The notes under the pieces were generated by a model, which saw only the letters and a list, made by a program, of their open reading frames with translations, did no database searches and was not told where the DNA came from. DNA of 64,000 nt from Azoarcus sp. TTM-91 (lineage in GTDB: Bacteria; Pseudomonadota; Gammaproteobacteria; Burkholderiales; Rhodocyclaceae): contig NZ_WUEI01000006.1 in the NCBI RefSeq assembly GCF_012911025.1, forward strand, positions 1-64,000, written 5' to 3'. The position numbers and the translations under genes were made by a program. Below, piece by piece: positions 16,865 through 25,791 of this stretch (positions are counted from its first letter, which is position 1; each line of letters opens with the position of its first letter).

Positions 16865-17481
16865 TAGACAACGCCATCCTGCAGTTCGACAGGGCGCTGA
16901 GGGCAGTCTTTGCGCCGGCTCGCTCCGTCAGGCCGGTTCCGGGGGGTGACATGCCGGATGCCGTCATGGAAGACGCGCAGCGCAGGCATGTGGCGGGGCT
17001 GATGCGGATCAACCACTGCGGCGAAATCTGCGCCCAGGCGCTCTATCAGGGGCAGGCGATCATGTCGCAGGATCCGGCTACCCGCGAGGCGCTGGAGCAG
17101 GCCTCCCGCGAAGAAACCGAGCATCTGGCATGGACGGAGCAGCGGCTGGGCGAACTGGGCAGCCGTAAGAGCCTGCTGAATCCGCTCTGGTATAGCGGCG
17201 CGCTGGCGATCGGGTTGCTGGCGGGGCGTTTCGGGGATCGCTGGAACCTTGGCTTCCTGGCGGAAACCGAGCGGCAGGTCGAGGCGCACCTGAAGGGGCA
17301 CCTGGACAAGCTGCCGGATGAAGATCGCAAGTCGCGGGCGATTCTCGACCAGATGAAGGTGGATGAGGCCGGACATGCCGACACTGCGGTTCATCTGGGT
17401 GCCCATGAGTTGCCCGCGCCGGTGAAGGTCGCCATGAAGATGGCGTCCAAAGTGATGACTCGCACCGCTTACTATCTGTAA
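16861..17481 (+). CDS. coq7: Demethoxyubiquinone hydroxylase (Coq7)
   Basis: This 206-residue di-iron hydroxylase of ubiquinone synthesis converts 2-polyprenyl-3-methyl-6-methoxy-1,4-benzoquinol to its 5-hydroxy product. The ferritin-like fold carries iron ligands in MRINHCGEICAQALY, SREETEHLAW, FLAETERQVEAHL and MKVDEAGHADTA (Glu and ExxH pairs). The ATG overlaps the stop of the CNP1-like gene. A hairpin terminator separates it from the convergent OsmC-like gene. It implies aerobic ubiquinone synthesis. Confidence 0.95.
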   Translation: MIDNAILQFDRALRAVFAPARSVRPVPGGDMPDAVMEDAQRRHVAGLMRINHCGEICAQALYQGQAIMSQDPATREALEQASREETEHLAWTEQRLGELGSRKSLLNPLWYSGALAIGLLAGRFGDRWNLGFLAETERQVEAHLKGHLDKLPDEDRKSRAILDQMKVDEAGHADTAVHLGAHELPAPVKVAMKMASKVMTRTAYYL

Positions 17482-17486
17482 GCCTC

Positions 17487-17514
17487 ATGACTCCCTTCCG
17501 GTGGAGGGAGTCAT
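17487..17514. terminator. Bidirectional hairpin between coq7 and the OsmC-like gene
   Basis: Near-perfect stem ATGACTCCC with GGGAGTCAT, five bases after the coq7 stop codon and just before the stop codon of the convergent gene. Confidence 0.65.
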
Positions 17515-17521
17515 CCTAGAC

Positions 17522-17941
17522 TCAGGTCGCCTCGACGATCTTCCACTCGTGGATTATTTCGGCGGTCTTGCCCAGCATGATGGAGGCGGAGCAGTACTTT
17601 TCCGCTGAGAGGTGGATCGCACGCTCCACCGTTTCAGGCTTCAGATTGCGGCCAGTTACCATGTAAATGAATCGGATGCGGGTGAATACCTTGGGGTCGG
17701 TCTCCGCGCGCTCGGCCTCCAGCTTCACTTGGCAGCCCGTCACCTCTTGCCGTCCGCGTTTCAGGATGAGCACCACGTCGTAGGCGGTGCATCCGCCCGC
17801 TCCCGCTAGCATCAACTCCATTGGGCGAGGAGCAAGGTCGCGGCCTCCTCCCTCGGGGGCGCCATCCATCGTTACCAGATGGCCGCTTCCTGTCTCCGCC
17901 ATGAAGCTCATGCCGTCAACCCACTTGATGGTGCATTCCAT
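17522..17941 (-). CDS. OsmC family protein (YhfA-like)
   Basis: This 139-residue OsmC/Ohr-fold protein has one conserved Cys in AGAGGCTAYDVV and the other in SAEKYCSASIMLG, the usual thiol pair for peroxide reduction in this superfamily. Length and sequence pattern fit the YhfA/OsmC branch rather than Ohr. The ATG at 17941 follows a GGGAG site and begins MECTIKWVDG; the longer frame adds a Lys/Arg leader with no support. It is convergent with coq7. Confidence 0.85.
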   Translation of the reverse strand: MECTIKWVDGMSFMAETGSGHLVTMDGAPEGGGRDLAPRPMELMLAGAGGCTAYDVVLILKRGRQEVTGCQVKLEAERAETDPKVFTRIRFIYMVTGRNLKPETVERAIHLSAEKYCSASIMLGKTAEIIHEWKIVEAT

Positions 17942-18189
17942 TTTCCGACTCCCTGAGGGGCTGGCGTGTTTCCGCCGGCGCAATGGCGGCGGATTCTACC
18001 GGAGGTCGGCGCCACTCAGGACCGGCGACGAGTTTCATGCAGTGCAAATTCCCGCTACGGGAAAATGACCTTGGCGTTTTTCGTTTGGGGTGCCGAGGCC
18101 AGGGCATTGGGCAATTTCTGCAGACAGGAGCAGGGCGATACGGGAATAAGGGTGGCTTATGCTCAGATCAAAACTTTTATACTGCAATG
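17942..18189. other. Non-coding stretch before the candidate small RNA
   Basis: Upstream region of the OsmC-like gene (its promoter lies on the minus strand). The plus-strand frames here lack a ribosome-binding site and family features. A TATACT -10 box at 18178-18183 with a poor -35 could start the RNA described next. Confidence 0.4.
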
Positions 18190-18361
18190 CACAAAAACCG
18201 CTTGCGTCGTCTTTGGCCTTTTCGGATAATTCGTCTCAGTCGGATCGAAAGTGCAGCAATCAGAGCAAAAGCAATGCGGCGCTGATCCAAAGATGTCTCC
18301 TCCACCCTCCTCCTTTGGTGTGGATTTAACGCAGTCCCAAGAGGACTGCGTTTTTTTTTTT
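18190..18361 (+). ncRNA. Candidate small RNA with an anti-Shine-Dalgarno hairpin loop
   Basis: No gene on the plus strand feeds the strong terminator at 18329-18361, because coq7 ends 850 bp upstream behind its own hairpin. Three adjacent hairpins precede the T-run: 18259-18286 (8-bp stem with one mismatch), 18287-18318 (CCAAAG pairs with CTTTGG) and the terminator. The 20-base loop of the middle hairpin holds CTCCTCC and CCTCCTC, complementary to ribosome-binding sites. This layout matches anti-SD riboregulators such as the alphaproteobacterial cuckoo RNAs. The 5' end is a guess from the -10 box TATACT at 18178; the length would be about 170 bases. Confidence 0.5.
18329..18361 (+). terminator. 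Strong Rho-independent terminator upstream of rplM
   Basis: Perfect 9-bp stem ACGCAGTCC with GGACTGCGT, five-base loop, followed by a run of about ten T. Confidence 0.9.
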
Positions 18362-18391
18362 CTACGCCCCGATGCGTGTTCAATTAGTAAA

Positions 18392-18421
18392 TTGACACAG
18401 CGGGCGGTTTCGCTTTAGGAT
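18392..18421 (+). promoter_or_regulatory. Sigma-70 promoter of rplM-rpsI
   Basis: Consensus -35 box TTGACA at 18392-18397 and -10 box TAGGAT at 18416-18421, separated by 18 bases. The start point would be near 18428, leaving a leader of about 50 bases before rplM. Confidence 0.65.
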
Positions 18422-18478
18422 TGCGAGCTTTCCGTTTGGTGGCCGGCTCGCCAGGCCTGACAAAGATCGAGGATTCGA

Positions 18479-18907
18479 ATGAAAACGTTTTCTGCCAAGC
18501 CGCACGAGGTTCAGCGCGACTGGTTCGTTGTCGACGGCACGGACAAGGTGCTTGGCCGTCTGGCCGCCGAGGTTGCTCGCCGCCTGCGCGGCAAGCACAA
18601 AGCCATCTACACGCCGCATGTGGATACCGGTGACTACATCATCGTCGTCAACGTCGAAAAGCTGCGTGTGACCGGCAACAAGGCGCTGGACAAGAAGTAT
18701 TACCGTCACACCGGCTATCCGGGCGGGATCTACGAGACCAACTTCACCAAGCTGCAGCAACGCTTCCCGGAGCGCGTGCTGGAGAAGGCGGTGAAGGGCA
18801 TGCTGCCGAAGGGTCCGCTGGGCTATGCCATGCTGAAGAAGCTGAAGTGCTATGCGGGTCCCGCTCATCCGCACACCGCTCAGCAGCCCCAAGTTCTCGA
18901 GATCTGA
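18479..18907 (+). CDS. rplM: 50S ribosomal protein L13
   Basis: The 142-residue uL13 begins [19 protein letters not shown] and contains [16 protein letters not shown] and [16 protein letters not shown], all standard for the family. It binds 23S rRNA early in large-subunit assembly. The start follows a GAGGA site. rpsI follows 14 bp downstream as the usual operon. Confidence 0.98.
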   Translation: MKTFSAKPHEVQRDWFVVDGTDKVLGRLAAEVARRLRGKHKAIYTPHVDTGDYIIVVNVEKLRVTGNKALDKKYYRHTGYPGGIYETNFTKLQQRFPERVLEKAVKGMLPKGPLGYAMLKKLKCYAGPAHPHTAQQPQVLEI

Positions 18908-18921
18908 CAGGAGCCTAGATA

Positions 18922-19314
18922 ATGGCTGTGACTTACAACTACGGAACCGGTCGCCGCAAGACCGCGGTCGCCCGTGTGTTCATCAAGCCGGGCTCCGGCA
19001 ACATCGTTGTCAACGGCAAGCCGGTCGACGAGTTCTTCTCCCGCGAAACTGGCCGCATGATCGTGCGTCAGCCGCTGGTTCTGACCGGCAACGAAGGCCG
19101 TTTCGACATCATGGTGAATGTAACTGGCGGGGGTGAATCCGGCCAGGCTGGCGCTGTGCGCCACGGCATTACCCGGGCGCTGATCGATTACAGCGCCGAG
19201 CTCAAGGGCGAACTGCGCACCGCCGGTTTCGTGACCCGCGATGCGCGTGAAGTCGAGCGTAAGAAGGTCGGTCTGCGCAAGGCACGCCGCCGGAAGCAAT
19301 TCTCCAAGCGCTGA
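18922..19314 (+). CDS. rpsI: 30S ribosomal protein S9
   Basis: The 130-residue uS9 begins [20 protein letters not shown] and ends with the basic tail RRKQFSKR, whose last Arg contacts P-site tRNA. It contains [20 protein letters not shown]. It is co-transcribed with rplM and followed by a terminator. Confidence 0.98.
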   Translation: MAVTYNYGTGRRKTAVARVFIKPGSGNIVVNGKPVDEFFSRETGRMIVRQPLVLTGNEGRFDIMVNVTGGGESGQAGAVRHGITRALIDYSAELKGELRTAGFVTRDAREVERKKVGLRKARRRKQFSKR

Positions 19315-19335
19315 TCCTGGCGCAGGAGCTGTGCC

Positions 19336-19361
19336 AAAAAGCCGCCTCTGGGCGGCTTTTT
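19336..19361. terminator. Rho-independent terminator after rpsI
   Basis: 11-bp perfect stem AAAAAGCCGCC with GGCGGCTTTTT and a four-base loop; T-rich on the plus strand. Confidence 0.9.
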
Positions 19362-19554
19362 GCATTCCGGCATGGGCGATCGGTTCCGCTGCTCTTGTGC
19401 CTGCCAGGGCGAGCCCGCATATTGATCTAGCTGCTAGGGGATGGTTCGTGCCGTTCTGCCGCTGAGGAACTTTACCGATTGTTGTAGGATCCGATTTTGA
19501 CGACTGAGGGCGGGAAAGCGCATCATCCGCTTCAGCCCCTGACAAGGAGAGAAT

Positions 19555-19905
19555 ATGAGCGAAGTGATCGATACCCCCGAGATCCTGGTCTTCACCGACA
19601 GTGCCGCCAATAAGGTCCGCGAGTTGATCGACGAGGAAGGCAACCCCGAGTTGAAGCTGCGTGTATTCGTGACTGGCGGTGGTTGTTCCGGCTTCCAGTA
19701 CGGCTTCACCTTCGATGAAGAAGTGAATGAAGACGACACCACCTACGAGAAGAACGGCGTGATGCTGCTGATCGATCCGATGAGCTACCAGTATCTGGTT
19801 GGTGCGGAAATCGACTACAGCGAGGGGCTGGAAGGCTCGCAATTCGTGATTCGCAATCCGAACGCCACCAGCACCTGCGGTTGCGGTTCTTCCTTCTCGG
19901 CCTGA
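19555..19905 (+). CDS. erpA: Iron-sulfur cluster insertion protein ErpA
   Basis: This 116-residue A-type carrier has three cluster-binding Cys: one in [12 protein letters not shown] and two in [11 protein letters not shown] at the C-terminus. ErpA delivers Fe-S clusters to essential targets such as IspG/IspH. The ATG follows AAGGAGAG. It sits between rpsI and a convergent M23 peptidase gene, a common betaproteobacterial arrangement. Confidence 0.93.
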   Translation: MSEVIDTPEILVFTDSAANKVRELIDEEGNPELKLRVFVTGGGCSGFQYGFTFDEEVNEDDTTYEKNGVMLLIDPMSYQYLVGAEIDYSEGLEGSQFVIRNPNATSTCGCGSSFSA

Positions 19906-19927
19906 GCGGCGGGTTGGCTGCAAATGA

Positions 19928-19953
19928 AAACGGGGCGCTTAGGCGCCCCGTTT
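19928..19953. terminator. Bidirectional terminator between erpA and the M23 peptidase gene
   Basis: 11-bp perfect stem AAACGGGGCGC with GCGCCCCGTTT and a four-base loop between convergent genes. Confidence 0.85.
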
Positions 19954-19975
19954 GCTTTGGGAGGTCGAGAAAGAA

Positions 19976-21310
19976 TTAGTTCTTGCTGGCGACCGGTGCC
20001 GGGGCGTTGTTCAGCAGGCTGAGGCGGTTCAGCAGGGGCGCGCTGGCCGCACGGAACTGACCCAGCTCCTGGGAAGTCAGCGGGTCGGCGGTCGGCAGGG
20101 CGATCTTCATCGGATCCTGGGCGACGTTGTTCACCCGGACTTCATAGTGCAGATGCGGGCCTGTGGCCCAGCCGGTGGAGCCAACGAAGGCGATGAGATC
20201 CCCCTGGCTCACCGACATGCCTTTCTTCAGCCCGGTGGCGAAGCGGCTGAGGTGGGCATAGGCGGTGGCGTAGCGGTTGCTGTGGCGCAGGACGACGATG
20301 TTGCCGTAGCCGTTCTGGGTGCCGACGAATTCCACCACGCCGTCTGAACTTGCCTTTACAGGAGTGCCGGTGGGGGCGGCGAAGTCCACGCCGGCATGGG
20401 TGCGCCAGTTCTTGTGGATGGGGTGGAAGCGGCGGCCGAAGCCAGAGGATATCCGGGTAAAGGCCAGCGGTGAGCGCAGGAAGCCCTGGCGCAGGCTACG
20501 GCCCTCGGCGGTGTAATACTGCTCCTTGCCGCTGGCGCCCTTGTAGAGCACGACGACATGGCGCTTGCCCTGGTTGACGAATTCGGCAGCGAGGACGCGG
20601 CCGGTGCGCACCGGCACGCCGTGGTCGTAGATGGTTTCATAGACGACGCTGAACTGGTCGCCGCTGCGCAGATCGGTGTGGAAGTCGATTTCGGTGCCGA
20701 AGAGGTCCGCCAGTTTGGTGGCGATGCTGTCGGGGAGGCCGACCGAGTCGGTGGCGCCGAAGAGCGAGTGGCGGATGGTGGCCGAGCGCATCTCGACGAC
20801 GGTCATCGCCGGCGCGGCGGCTTCCTTGCGCACCCGGATGCTGCCGCTGCTGTCCCGCTCTATGGTCAGCCGGTCACCGCTTTGCGAGGTCGGCAGGCTG
20901 AGGGTGGCGAGGCGGCCATTGCCGTGGACCAGCGCGGTGACGGAGAGGCCGGCACGCAATTGCCGCAGCGCCAGCTTGCCTTCCGGCGCCGATAGCAGGA
21001 AGTCCAGCGCTTCTTGGTCGGCGATGCCGAGGCGGCGGAAGATGGAGTTCACCGTATCGCCCGGCATTACCCTGTCGTCATGGACATAAGGCAGTTCACC
21101 GGCACCGTCCAGCGTGGTGACCTGAGGCATGGCCAAGGTTTCGACCACCGAGGTCAGGTTTACCGGACCGGGCTCATTGGGGACGACTGCGGTGGCTGCA
21201 ACCACACCGAGAAGGGAGGTGCCGAAGACGCCTGCCAGCAGCCAGGGCCGCTTGCGACTGAAGAGATGCGCCGGCAGTTCGGCTAGAATCCTGCTTTTTC
21301 TGGCCTGCAT
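19976..21310 (-). CDS. M23 family murein endopeptidase (MepM-like)
   Basis: This 444-residue envelope protein has an N-terminal anchor ([15 protein letters not shown], about residues 23-43), a LysM/OapA-like region with [16 protein letters not shown], a regulatory middle part and a LytM (M23) zinc domain. The zinc motifs are HAGVDFAAP and HLHYEVRV, with [11 protein letters not shown] before them. It cleaves peptide cross-links of peptidoglycan and probably allows wall growth. It diverges from tyrS, as in many relatives. Confidence 0.92.
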   Translation of the reverse strand: MQARKSRILAELPAHLFSRKRPWLLAGVFGTSLLGVVAATAVVPNEPGPVNLTSVVETLAMPQVTTLDGAGELPYVHDDRVMPGDTVNSIFRRLGIADQEALDFLLSAPEGKLALRQLRAGLSVTALVHGNGRLATLSLPTSQSGDRLTIERDSSGSIRVRKEAAAPAMTVVEMRSATIRHSLFGATDSVGLPDSIATKLADLFGTEIDFHTDLRSGDQFSVVYETIYDHGVPVRTGRVLAAEFVNQGKRHVVVLYKGASGKEQYYTAEGRSLRQGFLRSPLAFTRISSGFGRRFHPIHKNWRTHAGVDFAAPTGTPVKASSDGVVEFVGTQNGYGNIVVLRHSNRYATAYAHLSRFATGLKKGMSVSQGDLIAFVGSTGWATGPHLHYEVRVNNVAQDPMKIALPTADPLTSQELGQFRAASAPLLNRLSLLNNAPAPVASKN

Positions 21311-21389
21311 TGGCTTTCACGGACAAAAAACTTCGTGGAGTCTATCAAAGTTTTTGCAGGCCTCGCTGTACGAATTCTGGAGAGAGGAA

Positions 21390-22589
21390 ATGAGTGACGT
21401 CCAGGCCGCGCTGGCGCTGATCAAGCGTGGTGCAGACGGGCTGCTGATCGAGTCCGAGCTGGTGCAGAAACTGGAGAGCGGACGGCCGCTGCGGGTGAAG
21501 GCGGGCTTCGATCCCACCGCGCCCGACCTGCATTTCGGTCATACGGTATTGATCAACAAGCTGCGCCATTTCCAGGACCTGGGCCACCAGGTGCAGTTCC
21601 TGATCGGCGACTTCACCGGGATGATCGGCGACCCCAGTGGCAAGAACGCCACCCGCCCGCCCTTGTCGCGCGAGCAGGTGCTGGAGAATGCCCGCACCTA
21701 CCAGGAACAGGTGTTCAAGATCCTGGACCCGGAAAAGACCGAGATCTGCTTCAACTCCACCTGGATGCAGGACATGAACGCGGCGGACATGATCCGCCTC
21801 GCTTCCCTGCAGACGGTGGCGCGCATGCTGGAGCGCGACGATTTCGCCAAGCGCTACGCCGGCCAGCAGCCGATCTCCATCCACGAATTCCTCTACCCGT
21901 TGTGCCAGGGCTACGACTCGGTGGCGATGAAGGCGGACGTCGAACTGGGCGGTACCGACCAGCGCTTCAACCTGCTGATGGGCCGCGAGCTGCAGAAGCA
22001 CTACGGCCAGACGCCGCAGTGCGTGCTGATGATGCCGCTGCTGGAAGGCCTGGACGGCGTAAACAAGATGTCCAAGTCGCTGGGAAATTACATCGGCATC
22101 GCCGAGCCGGCGAAGGAGATCTTCGGTAAGGTGATGTCGGTTTCCGACACGCTGATGTGGCGCTACTTCGAGTTGCTCTCCTTCCGCAGCCTGGAGGAGA
22201 TCGCCGGGCTGCGCCGTGGCATCGAGCAGGAAGGCCGCAACCCGCGCGACGTGAAGGTGATGCTGGCGCAGGAGTTGGTGGCCCGCTTCCATGGCGCCGC
22301 CGCCGCTGATGAAGCACTGGCGGATTTCGAGGCCCGTTTCCAGCGCAATGCCATTCCCGACGACATCCCGGAAGTGCGGGTCGTGGTCGGCGAGGGCATG
22401 CCGGTGTTCCAGGTGATCAAGCAGGCCGGCCTCACCGGCAGCACCTCGGAGGCGATGCGCATGATCGACCAGGGTGCGGTGAAGCTGAACGGCGAGCGGG
22501 TGGAGGACAAGGCGCGGTTGTTGCCGGCGGGGGAAACCGTGGTGCTGCAGGTGGGCAAGCGCAAGTTCGCTTCCGTGGTGCTGGAGTGA
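21390..22589 (+). CDS. tyrS: Tyrosyl-tRNA synthetase
   Basis: This 399-residue class I synthetase has the HIGH-type motif as HFGH (LHFGHTVL), KMSKS ([10 protein letters not shown]) and a C-terminal S4 RNA-binding domain ([20 protein letters not shown]). The ATG at 21390 follows GAGAGGAA; the upstream frame would run into the peptidase promoter region. murI overlaps the stop codon, so tyrS and murI form an operon. Confidence 0.96.
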   Translation: MSDVQAALALIKRGADGLLIESELVQKLESGRPLRVKAGFDPTAPDLHFGHTVLINKLRHFQDLGHQVQFLIGDFTGMIGDPSGKNATRPPLSREQVLENARTYQEQVFKILDPEKTEICFNSTWMQDMNAADMIRLASLQTVARMLERDDFAKRYAGQQPISIHEFLYPLCQGYDSVAMKADVELGGTDQRFNLLMGRELQKHYGQTPQCVLMMPLLEGLDGVNKMSKSLGNYIGIAEPAKEIFGKVMSVSDTLMWRYFELLSFRSLEEIAGLRRGIEQEGRNPRDVKVMLAQELVARFHGAAAADEALADFEARFQRNAIPDDIPEVRVVVGEGMPVFQVIKQAGLTGSTSEAMRMIDQGAVKLNGERVEDKARLLPAGETVVLQVGKRKFASVVLE

Positions 22590-23395
22590 GCGGCGGCGCC
22601 GGCCGCCCGATCGGCGTCTTCGATTCGGGCATCGGCGGCCTTACCGTGGTGCGGGCGCTGATGGAGCGTCTGCCGATGGAAGACATCGTGTATTTCGGCG
22701 ATACCGCCCGGGTGCCCTACGGCGTCAAGTCGGTGGCCACCATCGGCCAGTTCACTGCCCAGATCACCGACTTCCTGCTGCAGCAAGATGTGAAGATGTT
22801 GATCGTCGCCTGCAACACCATGGCGGCGGTCGCCGCCGAGGTGGTGCGCCAGCGCGCCGGCGATATCCCGGTGCTGGATGTGATCGAGGCCGGCGCGCGC
22901 GCCGCGGTGGCCGAGGCGCCTGGCGGGCGTATGGGCGTCATCGGCACCCCCACCACCATCAACAGCAATGCCTATGCCCGCCGCATCCATGCGCTGGATC
23001 CCGCGGTGCGGGTGTATTCCCGTGCCTGCCCGCTATTCGTGCCGCTGGTCGAGGAAGGCTGGCTGGATCACGAGGTGACGCGGCTGACCGCGCAGGAATA
23101 TCTGCGCCCGGTGCTGGCGGAAGAGGTGGATGGGCTGGTGCTGGGCTGCACCCACTATCCGCTGTTGAAGCCGCTGCTGCGCGATGTGGTGGGGCCGGGG
23201 GTGAAGTTGATCGACTCCGCCTCCACCACCGCCGAATTCGCCGCCGCCAGCCTGCAGGCCGCCGGCCTGGCGCATGTCAGCGAGCTGCCGGCGCGCTATC
23301 GCTACGTGGTCACCGATGTGCCGCTGCGCTTCCAGACCATAGGCGAGCGTTTTCTTGGCCGCTCGCTGGGCAGGGTGGAGAAAGTCGACTGGTAG
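22586..23395 (+). CDS. murI: Glutamate racemase
   Basis: This 269-residue enzyme converts L-glutamate to D-glutamate for peptidoglycan. Both catalytic Cys are present: [10 protein letters not shown] and LGCTHYPLL. The substrate motif [13 protein letters not shown] is at the N-terminus. It starts with GTG overlapping the tyrS stop codon (GTGA). A long hairpin terminator follows. Confidence 0.95.
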   Translation: MSGGAGRPIGVFDSGIGGLTVVRALMERLPMEDIVYFGDTARVPYGVKSVATIGQFTAQITDFLLQQDVKMLIVACNTMAAVAAEVVRQRAGDIPVLDVIEAGARAAVAEAPGGRMGVIGTPTTINSNAYARRIHALDPAVRVYSRACPLFVPLVEEGWLDHEVTRLTAQEYLRPVLAEEVDGLVLGCTHYPLLKPLLRDVVGPGVKLIDSASTTAEFAAASLQAAGLAHVSELPARYRYVVTDVPLRFQTIGERFLGRSLGRVEKVDW

Positions 23396-23424
23396 TGCTC
23401 CGGTTCGGGGCGGGAGCAACGGAC

Positions 23425-23466
23425 AAGAAAAACGGCAGGGGCGATGCGCCACCTGCCGTTTTTCTT
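23425..23466 (+). terminator. Rho-independent terminator after murI
   Basis: 15-bp perfect stem AAGAAAAACGGCAGG with CCTGCCGTTTTTCTT, T-rich 3' arm. Confidence 0.88.
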
Positions 23467-23512
23467 ATCCGTGCATCTAGTCTGGTTGACGCGTTCCTTG
23501 ATGCTCTCCCGC

Positions 23513-24367
23513 TCAGCCCGGCCCGGTCGCCACCGGCCGCTTGGGGTCGGCGCACCATTCGCTCCACGAGCCCGCGTACAGCCGTGAGCCGCTCAGGCCG
23601 GCGGCCTCCATTGCCAGCAGGTTGTGGCAGGCGGTGACGCCGGAGCCGCACTGATGCACCACCTTGTGGATGTCGTGGCCTTTCAACAGCGCGCCGAACT
23701 CCTCGCGCAATACCGAGGCCTGTTTGAAGCAGCCGTCGCCGCCGAGATTGTCCTTGAAGAAGCGGTTGGTGGCGCCGGGAATGTGGCCGCCGACCGGGTC
23801 CAGCGTCTCGTTCTCGCCGCGGAAGCGGTCCGGGCTGCGGGCGTCCAGCAACAGCATGTCCGGGCGGTTCAGGTGGGCGGACACGTAGTCCGCGTCCACC
23901 CGCGAGGGCTGCAGCGCCAGCGTGTAGGTGGCGGGGCGGGCCTCCGGTGTTTCGGTGGACAGCGCCTGGCTGGCGCGGCCCCAGGCCTGGAAGCCGCCGT
24001 CCAGCACCGCGACGCGGTGGTGGCCCAGCCAGCGCAGCAGCCACCACAGGCGGGCGGCGAACATGCCACCGGCGTCGTCATAGGCGACGACCTGGGTGTG
24101 GTTGCCGACGCCGCACTCGGCGAGCCGGGCCGCCAGGTGGGCGGGGTCCGGCAGCGGATGGCGGCCATTTTGGCCGTTCTTGGGGCCGGAGAGGTCGTCA
24201 TCCAGGTCGAGGTAGAAGGCGCCAGGCAGGTGGCCGACGCTGTAGGCATCGAAACCGAAGTCCGGGTTGGTGAGGTCGAAGCGGCAGTCGAACAGCACCC
24301 AGTCGGGATCATGCAGATGCTGGGCGAGCTCGTTGGCGCCGATCAGCGTCGCATAGGAGGCGCTCAC
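23513..24367 (-). CDS. sseA: Sulfurtransferase, 3-mercaptopyruvate type
   Basis: This 284-residue protein has two rhodanese domains. The N-terminal one is inactive (about residues 5-130; AYSVGHLPGAFYLDLD). The C-terminal one carries the catalytic Cys in HQCGSGVTAC, and CGSGVTA is the mercaptopyruvate rather than thiosulfate signature. The start is GTG at 24367, overlapping the stop codon of the preceding gene (GTGA), so the two are coupled; an upstream start would lie inside that gene. Confidence 0.85.
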   Translation of the reverse strand: MSASYATLIGANELAQHLHDPDWVLFDCRFDLTNPDFGFDAYSVGHLPGAFYLDLDDDLSGPKNGQNGRHPLPDPAHLAARLAECGVGNHTQVVAYDDAGGMFAARLWWLLRWLGHHRVAVLDGGFQAWGRASQALSTETPEARPATYTLALQPSRVDADYVSAHLNRPDMLLLDARSPDRFRGENETLDPVGGHIPGATNRFFKDNLGGDGCFKQASVLREEFGALLKGHDIHKVVHQCGSGVTACHNLLAMEAAGLSGSRLYAGSWSEWCADPKRPVATGPG

Positions 24368-24726
24368 CGCGCTTCCTCCGCGGTCTCCTCCAGCCAGGCA
24401 CGGGCGGAGGCTTCGTCCTCGAACACCTGCACGTCGGCATCGACGAAGAGTTGGGAAACCCAGGCGCTCCAGGTGATCCACTGGTCGTTGGTCAGCAGCG
24501 CGATGCGGCGGAAGTCGCGGGCGTGGGCGCGGGAGAACTTGATCTCCTCCCAGGCAACGTCCAGCGTGAAGCCCAGCATCTCGCGCAGATCGAAGAGCAG
24601 GTCCACCGGACCCTCGAAGCGGATCTTGTAGCTGACGAGCTCCTCGAACTCCTTGTAGTCGGCCAGGGTGAACTCGCCGAAAACGCTGACGGCAACCAGG
24701 CTGTCGCTGTGCTCGGTGCTGATCAT
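24364..24726 (-). CDS. SpoIIAA/STAS-like protein
   Basis: This 120-residue cytoplasmic protein matches the SpoIIAA-like (STAS/SEC14-type) family: an antiparallel beta start (VAVSVFGEFTLADYKEFEELV), a central LLFDLREMLGF and a helical FSRAHARDFRRIALLT, with an acidic C-terminus. Function in the family is unclear; lipid or hydrophobic ligand binding has been proposed. It lies upstream of and overlaps the sulfurtransferase gene. GGAGG sits before the ATG. Confidence 0.75.
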   Translation of the reverse strand: MISTEHSDSLVAVSVFGEFTLADYKEFEELVSYKIRFEGPVDLLFDLREMLGFTLDVAWEEIKFSRAHARDFRRIALLTNDQWITWSAWVSQLFVDADVQVFEDEASARAWLEETAEEAR

Positions 24727-24785
24727 GGTGGCCTCCTGAGGGCGTTAAATGGTGTCTGCCACTATAGCCCCAGGCTGGAAAGCGC

Positions 24786-25694
24786 TCAATCCGGGGTCTG
24801 GCTGGCGGCGTTTCCAGCGGGCGCGGGGCGCTTTCCTCCGGCTTGTGCCGAGGGTGGCCGCGGCCGGGTGGCCAGCGAAGTGGCGATGCCGCTGGCGACG
24901 ATGAGGGCGATGGCGAGCCAGGCCGCCAGCGGCAGCACTTCGTTCCACAGCAGCACGCCGAACAGGCTGGAGAACAGCACGGTGGTGTAGCTGAGGTTGG
25001 CGGACACCACGGTGCGGCCGTAGCGGTAGGAGTGTGTCATCGCCAGTTGCGCGCAGCCGCCGAACAGGCCGGCGCCAGCGAGCAGGGCGAAGCCGTGCAG
25101 GTCTGGCAGGTGCAGGCCGCGCGCCAGCGCCCAGGGCAGGCCGAGCGCGGCGGTGAGGGCGGAGAACCAGAACACAGTGCGCACTTCCGGCTCGCCGGCG
25201 CGGCCCAATTCGCGCACGCTGACGTAGGCCAGGCTGGCGAGCAGGCCGCCGCACAAGCCGGCCACCGCGCCCGGCCATTGCTCCGGCTGCACCGTGGGGC
25301 GCAGCAGCAGGGCGACGCCGACGAAGCCCATCGCCACCGAGGCCAGCGCCGGCCAGCGCAGGCGCTCGCCGAACCACAGCACCAGCAGCAGGGCGACGAA
25401 GATGGGCGAGGTGTAGCTCAGGGTGACGGCGCTGGCCAGCGGCAGGATGCCGAGAGCGAAGAAGTAGCACATCAGCGCCAGCGAGCCGGAAAAGCCGCGG
25501 GAGAGCTGCAGCCGCCAGTGCGGCGTGCGCAGCGGAATGCCGCCGAGGCGGGCGACGATCCACATCATCAGCACGCCGACCGCGCCGCGGTAGAACACCA
25601 GCTCGCCGGTAGAAAACTCGTCCGACCCCAGTTTCACGCACACGCCCATGCAGGCGAACAGGAAGCTGGCGACGATCATCCACAGGGAAGGCAT
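24786..25694 (-). CDS. EamA/DMT-family exporter
   Basis: This 302-residue inner-membrane protein has ten predicted helices in two EamA repeats (first MPSLWMIVASFLFACMGVCV; second begins near GAVAGLCGGLLASLAYV). Members of the drug/metabolite transporter superfamily export amino acids, nucleosides or related metabolites. The start was moved to 25694 (MPSLW) so that the first helix begins at once. The C-terminus is a charged, Pro-rich tail. The substrate is unknown. ilvE lies about 100 bp upstream in the same direction. Confidence 0.88.
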   Translation of the reverse strand: MPSLWMIVASFLFACMGVCVKLGSDEFSTGELVFYRGAVGVLMMWIVARLGGIPLRTPHWRLQLSRGFSGSLALMCYFFALGILPLASAVTLSYTSPIFVALLLVLWFGERLRWPALASVAMGFVGVALLLRPTVQPEQWPGAVAGLCGGLLASLAYVSVRELGRAGEPEVRTVFWFSALTAALGLPWALARGLHLPDLHGFALLAGAGLFGGCAQLAMTHSYRYGRTVVSANLSYTTVLFSSLFGVLLWNEVLPLAAWLAIALIVASGIATSLATRPRPPSAQAGGKRPAPAGNAASQTPD

Positions 25695-25791
25695 GGTGCG
25701 CTGCAAAAGGAACGGAAGGCCGGCATTGGACCACAGCCGCCGCACCGGCGACAGTCCGGCGCGGCGGTCGCGGCAGCGCTTCGCGGCGCCT

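Noticed and set aside
17966-18285. Two short plus-strand frames upstream of rplM
   Set aside because: They overlap the OsmC-like promoter region, have no site or homology pattern, and the interval is better explained by a non-coding RNA.
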